Positions 53,062 through 62,000 of a stretch of 64,000 nucleotides of DNA are shown here, piece by piece. The stretch covers positions 5,518,001 through 5,582,000 of the forward strand of contig NZ_CP036274.1 in the NCBI RefSeq assembly GCF_007747655.1, in the 5' to 3' direction. The notes under the pieces were generated by a model, which was not told where the DNA came from, ran no database searches, and was given only the letters and a program-made list of their open reading frames with translations. Source of the DNA: Anatilimnocola aggregata. Its GTDB lineage: Bacteria; Planctomycetota; Planctomycetia; Pirellulales; Pirellulaceae. The position numbers and the translations under genes were made by a program. Positions within the stretch are counted from its first letter, which is position 1, and every line of letters begins with the position of its first letter.

Positions 53062-53307
53062 ATGCAACTCGTTATTCAAGTCGACGGCTCGATTCGTGGT
53101 CTCTATGACGAGACCATTGATCTAGCCACCTTGGGACAACTGGCCATCATGCGGGGCTCGCACGTCGAGCCGACTGATGATGGCCAGTGGCTGGCTGACC
53201 TGTCCCCGGTTCACGGTCCCCAGCTGGGACCGTTTGCCGCGCGTTCACTCGCCCTCAGCGCGGAACGCGAATGGTTAGAGCGGCACTGGCTCGAACCAGG
53301 CACCTAG
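53062..53307 (+). CDS. Small acidic protein of the island operon
   Basis: The 81 residues form a compact protein with IQVDGSIRGLYDETIDLATL, a Gly-His turn (IMRGSHVEPTDDGQWLADL) and a C-terminal helix rich in Trp and His (AEREWLERHWLEPG). AGGGA lies eight bases upstream. It starts 13 bases after the previous stop, so the two genes are a tight pair. I recall near-identical small proteins in planctomycete genomes in the same setting but no name or activity. No membrane segment. Confidence 0.65.
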   Translation: MQLVIQVDGSIRGLYDETIDLATLGQLAIMRGSHVEPTDDGQWLADLSPVHGPQLGPFAARSLALSAEREWLERHWLEPGT

Positions 53308-53318
53308 CCCGTCTTCTG

Positions 53319-53341
53319 CCCGGGGCAACGTTTGCCGCGGG
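53319..53341 (+). terminator. Short hairpin after the 81-residue gene
   Basis: CCCG-GG-GCAA pairs with TTGCC-GCGGG around a small loop (nine pairs, one mismatch). It is followed by ACTTCGTTCTCTGTTT, which is T-rich but broken. It is the weakest of the operon's hairpins. Confidence 0.4.
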
Positions 53342-53414
53342 ACTTCGTTCTCTGTTTCCAGTCCCGCGCTACCGCTGCGCGCATGCGCTCACCCATTTCC
53401 AGGAGATTCTGCTG

Positions 53415-53621
53415 ATGACTCAATGCGAACTCGAAACGGCTATTTCCCAAACTACCGGCGAAGACCTGCATGAAATCCGCCGCCGAGGATTTTCGATCGT
53501 GCCCGAGTTCGAAGTTGATTTCGACTCCGAACCGTCGTCCCCGCAGTTCGTCGACTGGGATGCCTTGGAGCGCGAGCGCCGGCATCCCGACTCGCTCCTC
53601 CCCAGCGGTTGGGGATTCTAG
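53415..53621 (+). CDS. Small acidic protein of the island operon
   Basis: The 68 residues start with a helix (CELETAISQTTGEDLHEIRR), continue with RRGFSIVPEFEVDFDSEP, and end in SLLPSGWGF. AGGAG lies nine bases before the ATG. The segment GEDLHEIRRRGFSI suggests a small fold with exposed hydrophobic surface, perhaps an adaptor. No family recognised. It sits between two terminator-like hairpins. Confidence 0.6.
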   Translation: MTQCELETAISQTTGEDLHEIRRRGFSIVPEFEVDFDSEPSSPQFVDWDALERERRHPDSLLPSGWGF

Positions 53622-53642
53622 TGCGTGGTTGTTTTCTTACTC

Positions 53643-53680
53643 GGGCGCCACTTCGCTCCGGCGAGGTGGCCCCTTTTCTT
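53643..53680 (+). terminator. Terminator-like hairpin before the clamp gene
   Basis: GCCACTTCGC pairs with GCGAGGTGGC (10 bp, loop TCCG), with three more G-C pairs outside a one-base bulge. It is followed by TTTTCTTTGTCTTG. This is a good intrinsic terminator, 21 bases past the preceding stop and about 34 bases before the clamp ATG. Confidence 0.65.
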
Positions 53681-53713
53681 TGTCTTGTTGTTTCTCACAA
53701 AGGAGAGTTAGCC

Positions 53714-54850
53714 ATGTTACGTTTACACCGTTCAGCCATTTATTACGTCCGCCCGCTGCTGCGGGCGGCACTGGAACTTACGCCCCATAAGAACCAAACC
53801 CCAGTGACATTCGTTGCGACCGCTGCTGGGCTGCTCGTACGCGCTCAGAACGAGAATGTTGCGTTTGAATTAGTGGTTGAGGGAGCAGGTAGCGGTGATC
53901 CCATTTCAGTGCCCTACGTTACCTTGGCTAAGGTCGAAGGCCGGCAGCACGAACCGTTGGAATTGGCGGCAACGCTAGAAGGCAATGTGTTTCGCTGGTC
54001 CGAGGCCGGGATCCCGCAAGTGTTGTCGGCACCAGCGCTGGCAACCGATGCCTGGCCGAGTCTGCCAGCTCAGGATTGCGCGAACGACGCTGAGTTGCTG
54101 ACGGCACTTCGGGAGGCGGCCAACACGACAGATACAGCGTCGTTGCGTTACTCGCTGGGCTGTATTCGTTTTCGGTGTGCCGACGGACAACTGGCCGCCA
54201 CCGATGGCCGCCAGGCCATCCTGCTTACCGGGTTTCGTTTCCCGTGGAGCGGAGATGTGCTGGCGCGTCGTTGCCCAGCATTCTCCAAACTACGACTCGC
54301 CGCGACCGACGAACTGCACGTGGGACGGACGGAGGATTGGCTAGTACTCCACGCTCCACGCTGGACGCTCTGGCTGAAGATTCAGCATGAAGCGCGCTTT
54401 CCGGATGTCGATTCGCAGATTCCGGCTCGCGAGCAGGCCGATACCACGTTGTCGCTGGCCGAAGGTGACGCCACATTCATCCTGCAAAAGCTCAAGCACT
54501 TGCCAGGCGGCTCTGATCAGAACGGACCGATCACCATTGACTTGAATGGCTCTGTCGCGGTCCGCGCGCAGGATGAATCAAGTTCAGTCACGGAACTGCT
54601 ACTGTCGCGCTCGGAGCGCAGCGGCGCGGAAGTCCGCTGCTGCAGCGATCGTCGCTATCTGCAACGCGCCGTGCAGCTCGGTTTTCGCGAGATCTTATTT
54701 CGTGGGGTGGCCGCGCCGCTGTTTTGCAGGGAATCGCGGCGAGCGTATGTCTGGGCGCTCCTCAGTGCTGAGCACTGCCTGAAGCACAACGAGCAGGCTA
54801 CTCGAATCGCCTCGCCTCGCGCGACAACCGCAGCTAGTTCAGCGGGCTAA
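53714..54850 (+). CDS. DnaN-like sliding-clamp-fold protein
   Basis: From the ATG at 53714 (AAAGGAG upstream) the protein has 378 residues, close to a bacterial beta clamp. Clamp-like features are the middle-domain pattern RYSLGCIRFRCADGQLAATD with GRQAILLTGF. There is also a C-terminal domain that starts with CCSDRRYLQRAVQLGFREIL and ends in AAPLFCRESRRAYVWALLS, where beta clamps have their final strands and MPMRL. It differs strongly from ordinary DnaN and lacks that C-terminal motif. It may form a ring or half ring that loads on DNA for the element. The assignment rests on pattern and length, not on a search. Confidence 0.6.
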   Translation: MLRLHRSAIYYVRPLLRAALELTPHKNQTPVTFVATAAGLLVRAQNENVAFELVVEGAGSGDPISVPYVTLAKVEGRQHEPLELAATLEGNVFRWSEAGIPQVLSAPALATDAWPSLPAQDCANDAELLTALREAANTTDTASLRYSLGCIRFRCADGQLAATDGRQAILLTGFRFPWSGDVLARRCPAFSKLRLAATDELHVGRTEDWLVLHAPRWTLWLKIQHEARFPDVDSQIPAREQADTTLSLAEGDATFILQKLKHLPGGSDQNGPITIDLNGSVAVRAQDESSSVTELLLSRSERSGAEVRCCSDRRYLQRAVQLGFREILFRGVAAPLFCRESRRAYVWALLSAEHCLKHNEQATRIASPRATTAASSAG

Positions 54851-54887
54851 CTCCTGAATCTGGCTCCGGCTCGTGACGCCTTTTTGG

Positions 54888-54918
54888 CTCGCAACGTCTG
54901 CGGATGCTAGCGAGTTTT
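54888..54918 (+). terminator. Terminator-like hairpin after the clamp gene
   Basis: CTCGC pairs with GCGAG, with an inner CGTC/GATG stem and a TGCG loop, followed directly by TTTTCCTCC. It lies 37 bases past the clamp stop. Confidence 0.55.
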
Positions 54919-54946
54919 CCTCCCTAACAAAACCAAGGAATGAATC

Positions 54947-55189
54947 ATGCCGCATCCACCACCTGGTTCGCCGGAACAATCCAGCGAGCCACCGACCAAT
55001 TCGCTGCGGGAGCGTCTCCTCGCAATCGCGACCGGAATTCCCTTACGCATCGAGAGCAATCAACAAAACCTGCTGGAACTCACGCGAGAGATCCAGGCGG
55101 CACGACGTAGGTCGCTGCTGGCGCACATCGCGGAGGTCATTGCTCGTTGCCATCTTCAATCGATAAAGAAAAGGGATCCCGAACAATGA
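54947..55189 (+). CDS. Small basic protein coupled to the serine recombinase
   Basis: The 80 residues have a Pro/Ser-rich start (PHPPPGSPEQSSEPPTN) and then one long basic amphipathic helix (LLELTREIQAARRRSLLAHI). AAGGA lies upstream of the ATG. The stop overlaps the recombinase start by four bases (ATGA at 55186-55189), so the two are made together. It could be an accessory or directionality factor for the recombinase, which is inference from position. No family recognised. Confidence 0.6.
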   Translation: MPHPPPGSPEQSSEPPTNSLRERLLAIATGIPLRIESNQQNLLELTREIQAARRRSLLAHIAEVIARCHLQSIKKRDPEQ

Positions 55190-57405
55190 ATCAGTCTTCT
55201 TATAACCCATTGAGGGCGTACCAGATTGCCATCTATGCCCGGATGTCATCGGCAGCTCAGAATGAACGTTCGCCGGAGTCGCAGATCATCGAAATCCAGG
55301 AAAGGCTGCGGCGCGCTAGCTACCCGTGGGTTGTCGTCGGCACGTATATCGACCGAGCAATCTCGGGCCGCTACGACGAAAAGCGCCCGGAATACCAACG
55401 GATGCTCCGCGATATTCGGTCGCGCGTGATTACGGTTGATCTCGTCGTGGTCGACACCTACGATCGCTTCTCGCGTTCGCGGCGTGGCGGCGAGTACCGG
55501 GCGAAGCTCGAGCGGCAGGGCGTGCTGGTCGTGACCGCCAACAATAACTTCGCCGACCCCACAACCGTCGCCGGTCAAGTCATGACGGCCTTAGACGAGG
55601 CTCGTTCGCGCGAAGAAGGCCGCGTGAAGGGGCATCAGGTGCGGCGCGGTAAAGCCGACGCCATTCGCCAGAAGCAGTGGGCCGGTGGTCCGGTCCCCCT
55701 GGGGATGCGGCTGCGGCCGGTCATGAAAAACGTCGCCGGGGTAGAAACCGTAGCGCACAACGTGCTCGAACCTGATCCGCGAACGCAGTGGGTCGTCGAG
55801 GAGATGTTTCGCCTTGCCGATGAACATGGCTTCGGTGCGACACGCGTGGCCGTCACGCTGAATGCCGACTCGCGCGTTACCGATCTGGTCGGCAAACTGT
55901 CGGGGGCGACCGTTGCAGAGATCCTGAAGCGGCGGATTTATGTGGGCGAGTTCATCTGGAACAAGCAGACGGGCGACATCGTCCAGGATGTGCGGGTGCT
56001 GCACGACGTCCCCGAATGCGACTGGCTGCGTGTGCCCGAGTATTGTGCTGCCATCGTCGACAAAGATCGCTGGGAGCGGGTCAACGACCTGCGCAAGGCA
56101 CGGAATCGTCGCAGGGTCGCTGCGGAGACCAGCAATTCTGGGATTGCGGGGCTGTGTGCTCCTGGCATTGCCCTCCGCTATCCGTTGTCAGGCTTGGTGC
56201 TCTGCGCCGAGTGTGGCCGCGCGATGACCGCTTCCTCCGGGATCCCCTACGTCGACAAGAACGGGAACAAACGGCGGTACGTCTATTACGGCTGCGCAGG
56301 GTACAAGCAGGGGAAAATCTGCGTGAATGATCGCTTCGTTCCGGAACAGTGGTTGCGCGAAGAAGCCTATGGCATCATTCGCGCGGGGTTGGGCTTGGCG
56401 GATTGCAGCACCGATTCTCCGGCGGTGCAGGAATTGGTGCAGCTCACCCAAGCGGCGTTCGCGCGGCAGCGGGCCGACCAGCCCAATCGGCTTCCGAGCC
56501 TCCAAGCAGCGCAGAAGGCTGTGGAGGAACAGTCGCAGGGTTGGGTGATGTCGCTCGGTAATCGCGATCTGTCGGCGGCCGTCCGCGACATGCTCGGAAA
56601 GCAGCTAAACGAAGCGCAAACGCAACTGAGTCGGTTGACCGCGGAAATCGATTCGCTGGCAGCCAGCGAGCGGATCGAAGCGGAGGTGTTGAATGCAGAA
56701 GTGATCGTGGATCGGCTGCAGCATCTCGCCGAGGCGATGCTGAGCGCGAATCCTTCGGCGACAAGTCTCGTGCTCGCGCAGCACATCGAGGGCATCCATT
56801 GCTTCCGGGATGGCCGGTGCGAAATCAAACTTTGCAAGCTCGGCGCCCTCGCGGGCGATCTGGACTTCATTCCATTGGAATGGACTGAGTCGGAATCGCA
56901 GAGAACGGCTGCCGATGGAAGTGCAAGCTTCGACCCTCGCCGCCGGACCAAGCGTGATGCTCGTGCGGTCATTCACGACGACGAGGTGCTCGATGCGGCC
57001 AACGCGTTCGCGGTGGACCCTCATCGGTTTGCCGGGTTGGGGCAGGAGTTGTTCGTGTCGCATGTGTTGACGATCCCCGCTCCCACGTCCTGGGCTCGGC
57101 GGAATGCGTCAGCGGTTGCCGCGCATCGGCAAGAGCATTACGCTTCAATGGCCGAGTTGGCCACCCACTTCAATGTGAGTATCCCCACAATTCGTCAAGC
57201 GCTGCGTGAAGCGGAGAAAACCGAGGGAGGCACTCTAACTGGCAAGCTGCCGGCAAGGCCCAATAAGCGCAACTGGGCTCGGCTTAACGCCGCACTGGTC
57301 GCTGAGTTCATGCAGTTGGAGGGCTCGACGGTCAAAACCGCGGCAGCGCACTTCAGCAAGTCCGAACCGACGATTCTGAAGGCCCTGCGGTACGCGAACG
57401 GCTAA
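55186..57405 (+). CDS. Large serine recombinase
   Basis: The 739-residue site-specific recombinase starts with the resolvase catalytic domain: Ser21 in IAIYARMSSAAQ, then the YDRFSRSRRGGEYRAKLERQ segment with catalytic Args. The recombinase domain (GPVPLGMRLRP, VAEILKRRIYVGEFIWNK) follows. Then come a zinc ribbon (VLCAECGRAMTASSG, YYGCAGYKQGKICVNDRF) and a coiled coil (LNEAQTQLSRLTAEIDSLAA). The last ~110 residues hold two helix-turn-helix-like repeats (ATHFNVSIPTIRQALREAEK and AAHFSKSEPTILKALRYANG), an extension beyond the usual protein. The start is fixed by the ATGA overlap. It is the last gene of the operon and should integrate or excise an element through short attachment sites that I could not locate. 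Confidence 0.93.
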   Translation: MNQSSYNPLRAYQIAIYARMSSAAQNERSPESQIIEIQERLRRASYPWVVVGTYIDRAISGRYDEKRPEYQRMLRDIRSRVITVDLVVVDTYDRFSRSRRGGEYRAKLERQGVLVVTANNNFADPTTVAGQVMTALDEARSREEGRVKGHQVRRGKADAIRQKQWAGGPVPLGMRLRPVMKNVAGVETVAHNVLEPDPRTQWVVEEMFRLADEHGFGATRVAVTLNADSRVTDLVGKLSGATVAEILKRRIYVGEFIWNKQTGDIVQDVRVLHDVPECDWLRVPEYCAAIVDKDRWERVNDLRKARNRRRVAAETSNSGIAGLCAPGIALRYPLSGLVLCAECGRAMTASSGIPYVDKNGNKRRYVYYGCAGYKQGKICVNDRFVPEQWLREEAYGIIRAGLGLADCSTDSPAVQELVQLTQAAFARQRADQPNRLPSLQAAQKAVEEQSQGWVMSLGNRDLSAAVRDMLGKQLNEAQTQLSRLTAEIDSLAASERIEAEVLNAEVIVDRLQHLAEAMLSANPSATSLVLAQHIEGIHCFRDGRCEIKLCKLGALAGDLDFIPLEWTESESQRTAADGSASFDPRRRTKRDARAVIHDDEVLDAANAFAVDPHRFAGLGQELFVSHVLTIPAPTSWARRNASAVAAHRQEHYASMAELATHFNVSIPTIRQALREAEKTEGGTLTGKLPARPNKRNWARLNAALVAEFMQLEGSTVKTAAAHFSKSEPTILKALRYANG

Positions 57406-57432
57406 GCAATCATCAGTTGCAGGAGATTCGCA

Positions 57433-57470
57433 AAGCCGGCCGCCTGCGGGCGGCCGGCTTCCTTCTTTTT
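57433..57470 (+). terminator. Strong intrinsic terminator closing the island operon
   Basis: A perfect 12-bp stem (AAGCCGGCCGCC / GGCGGCCGGCTT, loop TGCG) is followed by CCTTCTTTTT. It lies 27 bases past the recombinase stop. It is the cleanest terminator in the window and marks the operon's end. The following bases to 57701 contain no gene that I can see. Confidence 0.9.
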
Positions 57471-57701
57471 AGCTATTGAGATCCGCAGCTGAGTCAACAG
57501 CGAGGAAACAAATGTCTCACGAGCCGTTCCCGAGCGTGGAAAATCCGAGAGGCCTCGGAAGTAGCCAGCCTGCCTAATGGGAGAGTCACGGACAAGCTCT
57601 AGTCATTCGCCGATCTGGACAACGAAGGGATCGAGTGCGGTTTACTAGCTACGGCTCCATGACTCTGGCAGGGCTCTTTCGTTCGCGTGTAGAATAGAAC
57701 G

Positions 57702-58097
57702 ATGACGCCAATCTTGCGGTTCAAACTCTCGAAGCTTCTGGCGGTCACAACTTTTATGCCAGTGATCATCGCGGCAGCGTTCTACCTTGGCGGGTGCAAT
57801 CAGGTAGTGCACAGCGGCCAGAGCGATCAATTGATTCGTCGCAGACTGCTAACTGGAACTCCGCGGGGAACCAGTGCAAAAGATGTGTTGGCGTTTATCG
57901 CGAAGAATTTCAACGATGGGGCTGGATCGCAAGTACTTCCTTCATTGGCACCCAATGAGCAAAGAACCATTGAAGCCGTCGTGGCGCGCGGATCGGCGGG
58001 CTACATGCTCGCTGAACTTGTGACAGCCACTTGGCATTTCGACGATCAAGATCGTGTTACGTATATCCTGATTTCCAGGAGCCATTACGGTCCTTAG
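57702..58097 (+). CDS. Hypothetical lipoprotein-like protein
   Basis: The 131-residue protein has a hydrophobic leader ending in a lipobox-like sequence (VIIAAAFYLGGCNQVVHSGQ), so it may be lipid-anchored. The mature part has two recognisable blocks, GTSAKDVLAFIAKNFNDGAG and the C-terminal HFDDQDRVTYILISRSHYG, which look like a small alpha/beta domain. No family recognised. The next tiny gene starts 11 bases after the stop. The gene lies outside the operon terminator, so it belongs to the flanking region. Confidence 0.6.
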   Translation: MTPILRFKLSKLLAVTTFMPVIIAAAFYLGGCNQVVHSGQSDQLIRRRLLTGTPRGTSAKDVLAFIAKNFNDGAGSQVLPSLAPNEQRTIEAVVARGSAGYMLAELVTATWHFDDQDRVTYILISRSHYGP

Positions 58098-58108
58098 AAC
58101 TGCCAGCG

Positions 58109-58255
58109 ATGACCACTCGCGTTCCCCTTGTCTTCGCCAGCGTCTTGCTGCTGCTGCCTTTGCCGTACCCCGGAAGCTATTTGGCCCTGGTCATCTTCTA
58201 TCCGCTGGAAGAATTCGACCGAAGATTGAGACCACAGGTGTGGACCAGCGAATGA
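58109..58255 (+). CDS. Possible 48-residue membrane protein
   Basis: From the ATG at 58109 the peptide has one hydrophobic segment (LVFASVLLLLPLPYPGSYLA) and an acidic/basic tail (LEEFDRRLRPQVWTSE). It starts 11 bases after the preceding gene and ends before the convergent phosphatase fragment. There is no good Shine-Dalgarno. It could be a real small partner of the upstream lipoprotein-like protein or a chance frame. Confidence 0.4.
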   Translation: MTTRVPLVFASVLLLLPLPYPGSYLALVIFYPLEEFDRRLRPQVWTSE

Positions 58256-58311
58256 CCTAGCCATGCGGCCAGTCATTGATAGGTTGCGGAGCCGAAGCCG
58301 TCGAAGGATGG

Positions 58312-59094
58312 CTAACGGCCAGGCAGCAAAACTTGTTTCAGAACGGCTCCCGCATGCGGCACGGCCGCCTGGTAGTTTTCGCCGAGGAGGGCGGCGAGGG
58401 TGGCTGCGATTTGACTCTGGGTCACGCGTTCGCAGTTTGTTCGTTCGCCCAGAGCAGCTGTATCCGGTCCCAGAAATGCCATCCACATGTCTTCGGCCCC
58501 TTCGATCTTTTGGCCATGATTTTTCCAATCGATTAGTCCCGAGCCGCGACCGTGATCGGTCGAGATGATGAACGTGGTCTTGCCTCGATACTGTTCCAGT
58601 GACTGCATCGTCTCCCAAAGTCGCTGGATGTACTGATCGACGGCATGGGCCGACGTTAATAAGCTGTCGTAGCGGCCGGCATGCCCCCAGGCATCCGTTT
58701 CGAGAAAGCCAATGAACATCACGCGTGGCTGATGTCGCAACAGATGCTCGCGCGCTGCCTGATAGAGAAACGAATCGATGACTTCCGCCGAATTGGGTCG
58801 AGTGGTATCTGCGATCAATTCGTCGAGCAGTTGCTGCTTGGGGTTCGGCTCTGGCTCTGGCAGGGACTCCCAGCCTCCCATGACCGGAAAGCCGCATCGT
58901 TCGCAGTTAATGATGTAGGGAGTGAAATGCCAAGCGCTAAAGGCGGCAACCTTGCCAGCAAAGGCGGGCTTGCGATGAAGCCAAACAGACTGCCCATCAG
59001 GCGATAGCCACGCTAATAATGCACCCATTTCTTGAGCAGATGCTACAATAGATGCTTCCCCTGATCGCTTCGAATTTTCCGCCTGATGAGGCAT
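58312..59094 (-). pseudogene. 5'-truncated alkaline-phosphatase-superfamily gene
   Basis: The C-terminal two thirds of this family are well preserved: KPAFAGKVAAFSAWHFTPYI, the metal ligands in DAWGHAGRYD and ISTDHGRGSGLIDWKNHG, and the end VTQSQIAATLAALLGENYQA. The N-terminal part, which should hold the first metal-binding Asp and the Thr/Ser nucleophile, is absent. Upstream of about 58990 the reading frame no longer looks like the family, and beyond 59094 it runs antisense to the neighbouring cytochrome gene. The protein could start at the ATG at 59094 (260 residues) but would lack its catalytic residue. A deletion or insertion at this point is the likely cause. Confidence 0.65.
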
Positions 59095-59097
59095 AGG

Positions 59098-62000
59098 ATG
59101 CAATCTCTCCGTTACGGTTCTGTCGTTGCTATGATCCTCGCGATTGCTGCTGCGACTTGGGCCGACGAGCCTAGAATTAAATTCAACCGGGATATCCGGC
59201 CGATCCTGTCGGATACTTGTTTTACGTGCCATGGTCCCGACAGCGGCAAAGTCGAAGCGGGATTGAGGCTGGATTTATTCGCGTCAGCGACTGCGAAACT
59301 TGATTCGGGCGAGACCGCAATCGTTCCCGGCAAGCCGGACGCCAGCGAACTGATTCGGCGCATCGTTTCGACGGACGCCGATCTGCACATGCCGCCGGCG
59401 AAGTCCGGAAAAGTTCTCACGCCGGCCCAGATCGCAACGCTGAAGCAATGGGTCGCCGAAGGTGCCAAATACGAAGGGCACTGGGCGTTCATCGCACCCG
59501 TGCGCCCCGAAGTTCCCGCTACTGCACCAACAATCACCAATCTCATCGACAAGTTCATCCGCGCCCGCCTGGCAACTTCGGGAATGCATCCCGCGCCGCA
59601 GGCTGACAAGGCCACGCTCCTGCGCCGTGCAACACTCGATCTCACCGGCTTGCCGCCGACGATCGCGGAGATGGATGCGTTTCTCGCGGACAATTCGCCA
59701 CAGGCTTATGAAAGAGTCGTCGACCGCCTGTTGATGTCACCCGCCTATGGCGAACGAATGGCCCTGCCCTGGCTCGACTACGCTCGCTATGCCGACAGCA
59801 ACGGCTTTCAAAGCGACGGCAGCCGCGACATCTGGGGCTGGCGTGACTGGGTGATCAACGCCTTCAATCGCAATCAGCCCTTCGATCAATTCACGATCGA
59901 ACAACTGGCTGGCGACATGTTGCCGAATGCGACCAGCGAACAAATCATCGCGACGGGTTTCAACCGCAACCACCGCTTGAATGGCGAAGGAGGCCGCATC
60001 GTCGAAGAGTGGTTTGTCGAAACCGTGATCGATCGTGTCGAGACGACTGGCCTCACCTGGCTCGGCCTCACCGTCAATTGCTGCCGCTGCCACGATCACA
60101 AGTACGATCCAATCTCGCAAAAGGAGTTTTTTCAGCTCTTCGCGTATTTCAATTCGGTGGACGAATCAGGCGTTCTCTCGCCGGCGGGAAAGAACGGAGA
60201 GAACACGCCGCCGCTGTTCACGATGAAAACGCCAGCCGACGATGCGAAGTTGGCAGAGTTAGCAGCCATCACGCTCGAGAAGGAAGACTCGCTCGCGGCT
60301 GCGAAAAAGGATCTCACCAGTTTGCAGGCAGCGTGGGAGACCAAGCTGCGTGAATCGCTCACCAATGCACCGCTGACCTGGCAAGTGATGGCGAAAGTCG
60401 AAGTAAAGTCGCTCGCCGGCGGAGCAACGTTCCAGCAACTCGACGACAGCAGTTGGCTGCCGGGCGGGAAGAATCCTGCGAATGACGTGTATGAGTTTAA
60501 GGCCGCCGTTGCCAAGGGCTCGACACTGAGTGGCATTCTGGTCGAAACGATCCCGGATGCTTCGATGCCCAATCAAAGCCTCGGGCGGGCCTCGAATGGC
60601 AACTACGTTTTAACAGGCGTCGCGGCGGAGATTGTGCCTGCAACCGGAGCCGCGCAATCTGTGGAATTCGCCCGCATTGCTGCGGATTACGAACAACCCA
60701 ATTGGCCGGCGGCGGCGATCTTGAACAATCGCGACAAAAGCGGCAAAGGCGATCTGACCGGCTGGGCCGTCAACGGCAACGATCCCGACAAGCGACTCAC
60801 GCGGAAGTTGCTCCTAGTAGCTAAGGAGCCGCTGAAGATCGCCGAAGACGCCACGCTGAAGATTGTCTTCCGCCATGAGTCGATGCATGCGCAACACAAC
60901 ATCGGCCGCTTCCGCGTGTCGACTTCGAGCGCGCCGACGGAAACACTCGGACTGGAAGGGAATGCGATTCCGCAGGGAGTGCATGATGCACTGCTCGTCG
61001 ACACCCGCAAGCGAACCGCCGCTCAGAAGAAGCTGATCGAAAAATACTTCCTCGACAACTCTTCTGGCGGATTAAAGGCAGCGCAAGATGCCGTCGCCAA
61101 AGCGAAGCTTGCAGAAAAGAATTATCGTGAAGATCTGCCGACCACGATGGTGATGAAAGAAATCGCGCCGCGGCAAGCCTTCTTGTTGAAACGCGGCGAA
61201 TACGACCAGCCCGGCGAAAAGGTTTCGCGCGGATTGCCTGCATTTCTGCCACCACTCCCCGCCGGCGTTGCGAACGATCGTCTGGGCTTTGCCAAGTGGA
61301 TCGTGCACGACTCGAATCCACTCACTGCTCGCGTGTGGGTGAATCGCCAATGGGAAAAGTTCTTCGGCACCGGGCTCGTCAAAACCGCCGAGAATTTCGG
61401 TTCGCAAGCGGAGTTCCCCAGCCATCCCGATTTGCTCGACTGGCTCGCCTGCGAATTCATGCAACCGACAGTCAGCCCAGCCGTGAACGGCGTGCCTGCT
61501 CAGCGGTGGGATATGAAAGCGCTGCAGAAGCTGATCGTGATGAGTGAAACCTATCAGCAGTCGTCGCATGTCACCGCGGCCACGATCGCCCGTGACCCCG
61601 ACAATCGCCTGTTGTCGCATGGCCCGCGCTTTCGCTTGACAGGCGAGTTGATCCGCGATCAGGCGCTGGCGGTGAGCGGCTTGCTGGTCGACAAGATTGG
61701 CGGCCCCAGTGTGCGGCCCTACATGCCGCCAAACGTGTGGGACGAAACCAGCAAGTACGGCAACCTCCGCGGTTACAAGAATGACAAAGGCGAAGGACTC
61801 TACCGTCGCACGATGTACACGATTTGGAAGCGAACGGCCGCCCCACCGACGATGCTCCTCTTCGACGCGCCCAATCGTGAGATTTGCACGATCAAGCGCT
61901 CGAAGACCAATACGCCGCTGCAGGCCTTGTCGCTCCTTAACGAAGTCACCTTCGTCGAAGCGGCTCGCAAACTGGGCGAGCGAATGCTGAAGGAAGGTGG

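Noticed and set aside
42841-57470. CRISPR array or known defence genes in the island
   Set aside because: No regularly spaced repeats, Cas-like proteins, restriction enzymes or toxin-antitoxin pairs were seen.
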